Positions 60,987 through 64,000 of a stretch of DNA of 64,000 bases are shown piece after piece. Position 1 is the stretch's first letter, and each line of letters opens with the position of its first letter. This stretch comes from Lysinibacillus parviboronicapiens (lineage in GTDB: Bacteria > Bacillota > Bacilli > Bacillales_A > Planococcaceae). A program made the position numbers and the translations under genes. The notes beneath the pieces are model-generated. The model searched no databases. It had not been told where the DNA came from and saw nothing but the letters and a program-made list of their open reading frames with translations. The stretch spans positions 62,001 through 126,000 of the forward strand of contig NZ_PYWI01000005.1 in the NCBI RefSeq assembly GCF_003049575.1. The letters are read 5' to 3'.

Positions 60987-62267
60987 ATGAAAAAACTTTT
61001 AGTCGTGTGTTTCGTAGCGTTGTTATTAGCAGCCTGTACGCAAAAGGACAAGGAAACACAGGTCGATAAAACAAAGGAGAACAATGATATGAATGAACAG
61101 CTGTTAGGAAAATGGGCAGGCGATATTGAAATTCCAAACGGCACGCTATCAATTGTAGTGGACTTACAACAAGAAGGTGGGACATTATCGGTACCCGCGC
61201 AAGGTTTGAAAAATTATCCAATTAACAGTGTGAAGTATAATGGCGATCAAGTAAAAGCCGCTATTAATTTAAATGGCTCAGCTATTGAAATTGTAGGTAC
61301 ATTAAAAGGACAGCAAATCGAAGCTACTTTTAACCAAAACGGTGGCAAGTACACGCTTTTATTAAAACCTTACGAAGAACAGCCAGTATCCTACGAGACA
61401 ATCACTGTTCCTGTCACAAAGGGTGATTTAACCGTGGCGCTTCAAAAGAGCACTAAGGAACCATCACCAGTGGCGCTAATTATAGCAGGTTCTGGTCCGA
61501 CCGATAAGGATGGTAATTCAGTGATTGCTGGTAAAAATAATAGTTTAAAAATGCTTGCCGAAGAATTAGTAAACAAAGGTGTTGCCACTGTCCGATTTGA
61601 TAAGCGTGGTGTTGGTGATAATCAATCCCTGTTGACAAAGGAAGAGGATGTGTCAATCGATCAATTTGTAGATGATGCTGTTCAAGTTATTCAAACTCTT
61701 TTAGCAGATAAAGCCTATTCCAGCGTTCATATTATTGGGCATAGTGAGGGCTCGCTAATCGGCATGCTCGCTGCCCAAAAAGCAAATGTGGATTCTTTCA
61801 TATCAATTGCAGGTGCAGGTAGACCAATTGATGAAATATTAGTTGAGCAATTAGCAGGTCAGTTAACGCCAGCATTAACGGAGGAAACAACGAATATCCT
61901 TCGTGCGTTAAAAAAAGGTCAGTTAGTAGAAAATGTTTCTCCAGAACTACAAGCATTGTTTAGACCTTCTGTACAACCATATATGATTTCTTGGTTAAAG
62001 TATCATCCAGCTAGCGTGCTACAAAAATTGACTAGCCGCGTATTAATTATTCAAGGAACCACCGATATACAAGTGAAAGCGACAGATGCTGAAGCATTAA
62101 AAACCGGAAGAAAAGATGCCGAACTTTTATATATCGAAGGTATGAATCATGTTTTGAAAACTGCACCAGCAGATCGTGAAGGCAATTTAGCGACATATGC
62201 AAATCCCACTTTGCCACTACATCAAGACTTATTACCTGCCATTCATAAATTTATTGTGAATGAGTAG
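60987..62267 (+). CDS. Lipoprotein alpha/beta hydrolase
   Basis: 426 aa from the ATG at 60987 with GGGAGG 8-9 bp upstream. The signal peptide KKLLVVCFVALLLAACTQ has the lipobox LAAC (Cys17), so the protein is lipid-anchored outside the membrane. Residues about 40-130 form a beta-rich N-terminal domain (LLGKWAGDIEIPNGTLSI), resembling DUF3887-like/lipocalin-like modules. From about 145 comes an alpha/beta hydrolase: LIIAGSGPTDKDGN (oxyanion region), RFDKRGVGDN, the nucleophile elbow IIGHSEGSLIG (Ser near 253), VLIIQGTTDIQV (Asp) and EGMNHVLK (His). Substrate unknown. Confidence 0.85.
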   Translation: MKKLLVVCFVALLLAACTQKDKETQVDKTKENNDMNEQLLGKWAGDIEIPNGTLSIVVDLQQEGGTLSVPAQGLKNYPINSVKYNGDQVKAAINLNGSAIEIVGTLKGQQIEATFNQNGGKYTLLLKPYEEQPVSYETITVPVTKGDLTVALQKSTKEPSPVALIIAGSGPTDKDGNSVIAGKNNSLKMLAEELVNKGVATVRFDKRGVGDNQSLLTKEEDVSIDQFVDDAVQVIQTLLADKAYSSVHIIGHSEGSLIGMLAAQKANVDSFISIAGAGRPIDEILVEQLAGQLTPALTEETTNILRALKKGQLVENVSPELQALFRPSVQPYMISWLKYHPASVLQKLTSRVLIIQGTTDIQVKATDAEALKTGRKDAELLYIEGMNHVLKTAPADREGNLATYANPTLPLHQDLLPAIHKFIVNE

Positions 62268-62294
62268 CGGGAATTTCAAAATAACAAAACCAAC

Positions 62295-62331
62295 AAGCAT
62301 GCTCACGGTGCATTGTCTAAGCATGCTTTTT
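62295..62331 (+). terminator. Intrinsic terminator after the lipoprotein hydrolase
   Basis: AAGCATGCT (62295-62303) and AGCATGCTT (62320-62328) form a 9-bp stem followed by TTT. Confidence 0.75.
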
Positions 62332-62660
62332 AAAGTAAATCTAGTTGCCAAGAGCGCTATTGCAAAAAAGACAAAAGCAGTCATACACTCTGTTAAAATC
62401 GCTTCATTCAATATTTTGCTTCTCCTATGAAAGACTTTTAGAGCGAATCTGCACATCTTCAGTCGGATTTACGTTATTAAAAATAGTACCTTTAGTAACA
62501 GCTATATTTATGACAATCCTGCAAATTTTACTGTAATAAAAATGACGAATTATTAACTTTCTCACTGCCACAATCATTAGGTTGTGGTATTTTTAATGTG
62601 AAGAATAAAAATTCCGAACAATTTAGGAAGATATGTTTAGTATTTTGTGGAGGGAAAAGC
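62332..62660. other. Intergenic region upstream of the GGDEF gene
   Basis: About 330 bases with only short unsupported frames. It presumably carries the promoter of the diguanylate cyclase gene. Nothing else recognised. Confidence 0.4.
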
Positions 62661-64000
62661 TTGAAAATTTTAGGGAAGCTTCAACAGCAGAATACGATAA
62701 AAAGTCAACTTCGCAGAGGGCATATTGTTATTTCTTTCATCATTAGTCTATTTATTTTTATTCCTACGCTTTTTATCGAATATCAGCAAACCATAAAACA
62801 TCAGAATGAAGAGATGGCAAATTACTTAGACGCACAAACCTATTTTTTTGAAAGCTGGTTAATGGAGCGATCAAGAGATGTACATACAATGGCTAATTTA
62901 GATTTTGTTAGAGGTACCAATTTTGAAAAATCTCAGAGTTATTTTCAAGATTTTAAAGAACAAACAGAGTTTGCTGATTTAATCTTTGTCAATAGGGAAG
63001 GTATTGTACAGTTCGATACAGTTACCGAGTATCGTAGAAATGGTGTAGGTGTTAATGTAAATGATCGTAAGTACTTTCAAGTCGCTAAGGAAACGAAACA
63101 GCAATATATAACGGATATTCTTATTAGTAAAGTAACAAATCAGCCCATTATTGCGTTCGCTTCACCTATTTTAGATGAGCAACAGCAATTTAATGGTGTT
63201 GTTTTTGGAACCGTCAATTTACATACAATCGACGAGCTGTTACAAGAATCAAGAGTTGGCTTTTTAGGGCATGCCTATATCGTGAATCAAGATGGCACAT
63301 TACTTACCGAACTCGCATCCAATAATAACAAAAGATCTCCAAATGAAACGAAGCATGATGTGTTTAAGCAAAATTTTATGATCGATGAGCATATTCTTAC
63401 GGCAGCTCAGCATCATTCGACACAATCACTCACTATCTATAAAGATAAAAAGGGCGAATGGGTGCTGGCTAAAAGCAAGCCTATCAATCAAGGAAAATGG
63501 TACATTATTTCAGAAGTCGCAGTGTTGGAAGCGTATTTGCCATTGCTAAAAAGATTGGCCCTGTTAGCAATCTGTATTTTATTAGGCACATTTTTCACTA
63601 TTAAAATCATGTTACTTATCAATAAAAGTATCGAGGAGCCGATTCAGCAATTGCTTAAAGGAGTAGGCAAGGTGGAACAAGGACACTACGATTATAAAAT
63701 TAATGAACATCAGATGGCACCTTATGCCAAAGAGTTTCAGGAGCTTTGTTCGTCGTTCAATGAAATGAGCGCTAAAGTGAAGGCAGACACCATTTTATTG
63801 AGGGAACTTTCTATCACCTGCCAGCTGACGAAGTTATATAATCGTCGTTATCTAATTGAGCAAGGCGAGCATGTTTTTCAGGAATGTGTAGAAGCGCAAA
63901 ATCCCTGTTCCTGTATAGCTATTGATATCGATTTTTTCAAAAAGGTAAATGATTCATATGGACATCTTATTGGTGATGAGGTGTTAAAGCATGTTGCAAA
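62661..64000 (+). CDS. Membrane diguanylate cyclase with dCache sensor, 3' end outside window
   Basis: TTG start at 62661 with GGAGGGA 7-8 bp upstream; 446 codons are visible and the frame is open at the edge. Topology: TM1 about residues 21-41 (GHIVISFIISLFIFIPTLF), an extracellular dCache-like double PAS region about 45-290 (FVNREGIVQFDT, NDRKYFQVAKET, YIVNQDGTLL, WYIISEVA), TM2 about 296-318, HAMP-like about 320-375, then the start of GGDEF with LTKLYNRRYLIEQG and IDIDFFKKVNDSYGHLIGDE. The GGDEF signature itself lies beyond 64000, so catalytic status cannot be judged. It probably makes c-di-GMP in response to an external small molecule. Confidence 0.88.
   Translation, partial: MKILGKLQQQNTIKSQLRRGHIVISFIISLFIFIPTLFIEYQQTIKHQNEEMANYLDAQTYFFESWLMERSRDVHTMANLDFVRGTNFEKSQSYFQDFKEQTEFADLIFVNREGIVQFDTVTEYRRNGVGVNVNDRKYFQVAKETKQQYITDILISKVTNQPIIAFASPILDEQQQFNGVVFGTVNLHTIDELLQESRVGFLGHAYIVNQDGTLLTELASNNNKRSPNETKHDVFKQNFMIDEHILTAAQHHSTQSLTIYKDKKGEWVLAKSKPINQGKWYIISEVAVLEAYLPLLKRLALLAICILLGTFFTIKIMLLINKSIEEPIQQLLKGVGKVEQGHYDYKINEHQMAPYAKEFQELCSSFNEMSAKVKADTILLRELSITCQLTKLYNRRYLIEQGEHVFQECVEAQNPCSCIAIDIDFFKKVNDSYGHLIGDEVLKHVA

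Noticed and set aside
62345-62536. 63-codon frame after the lipoprotein hydrolase
   Set aside because: No ribosome site, low-complexity composition, no family resemblance.
1-64000. CRISPR arrays, tRNA or rRNA genes, complete IS elements, prophage genes
   Set aside because: Looked for on both strands and none recognised. Absence by eye is not proof for short or degenerate elements.

Overview
The window looks like chromosomal DNA of a low-GC, endospore-forming Bacillaceae/Planococcaceae bacterium, most likely Lysinibacillus or a close relative. The evidence is the AT-rich base composition, strong AGGAGG-type ribosome sites with many TTG/GTG starts, a sporulation-type diadenylate cyclase (CdaS), a namA-proI-yqjP-yqjQ block in the Bacillus subtilis order, and a cobalamin operon in the order I know from Bacillus megaterium. 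The genus is an inference; no rRNA or tRNA gene was seen. No prophage, intact IS element or CRISPR array was seen either.

Layout. 0-4 kb: a partial PLP aminotransferase divergent from a MocR-type regulator, with a clear palindromic operator between them, then a BASS-family symporter. 4-10 kb: a divergent regulator plus an abgT-abgA-abgB operon (uptake and hydrolysis of p-aminobenzoyl-glutamate-like amides). 10-18 kb: Y-family DNA polymerase, an MFS exporter with a small zinc-ribbon protein, a nucleotide-sugar/glycosyltransferase group, and a GNAT. 18.5-22 kb: a large secreted subtilase. 22.4-42 kb: the vitamin B12 region. Two divergent cobalamin riboswitches, each followed by an intrinsic terminator, flank a common intergenic region. 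One controls cbiMNQO (cobalt ECF importer), the other a long run cbiW-H60-X-J-C-D-ET-L-F-G-A-cysG(B)-cobA, then nitroreductase-btuR and cbiP-methyltransferase. Together these genes can build adenosylcobyric acid from uroporphyrinogen III by the anaerobic route. The lower-ligand and nucleotide-loop genes (cbiB, cobU, cobS, cobT) are not here.

42-64 kb: rnz, a broken EamA transporter behind an attenuator-like leader, cdaS, a MarR regulator with a quinone/aromatic-detoxification operon and two matching operator palindromes, the namA/proI/yqjPQ block with a proline-type T-box, argG and argH with ARG-box-like repeats, then a decayed stretch and a partial dCache-GGDEF protein.

A striking property of the right third is the density of broken genes. 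There are single-base frameshifts in the EamA transporter, an FMN reductase and a DUF1450 protein, two in a QorB-like reductase, a nonsense codon in a CMD protein, and two truncated remnants, all between about 43.2 and 61 kb. I saw no comparable lesion from 0 to 43 kb. The least explained items are a strongly folded non-coding element at about 41.76-41.89 kb between the B12 operon and rnz, the EamA leader, and the methyltransferase translationally coupled to the end of the B12 operon.
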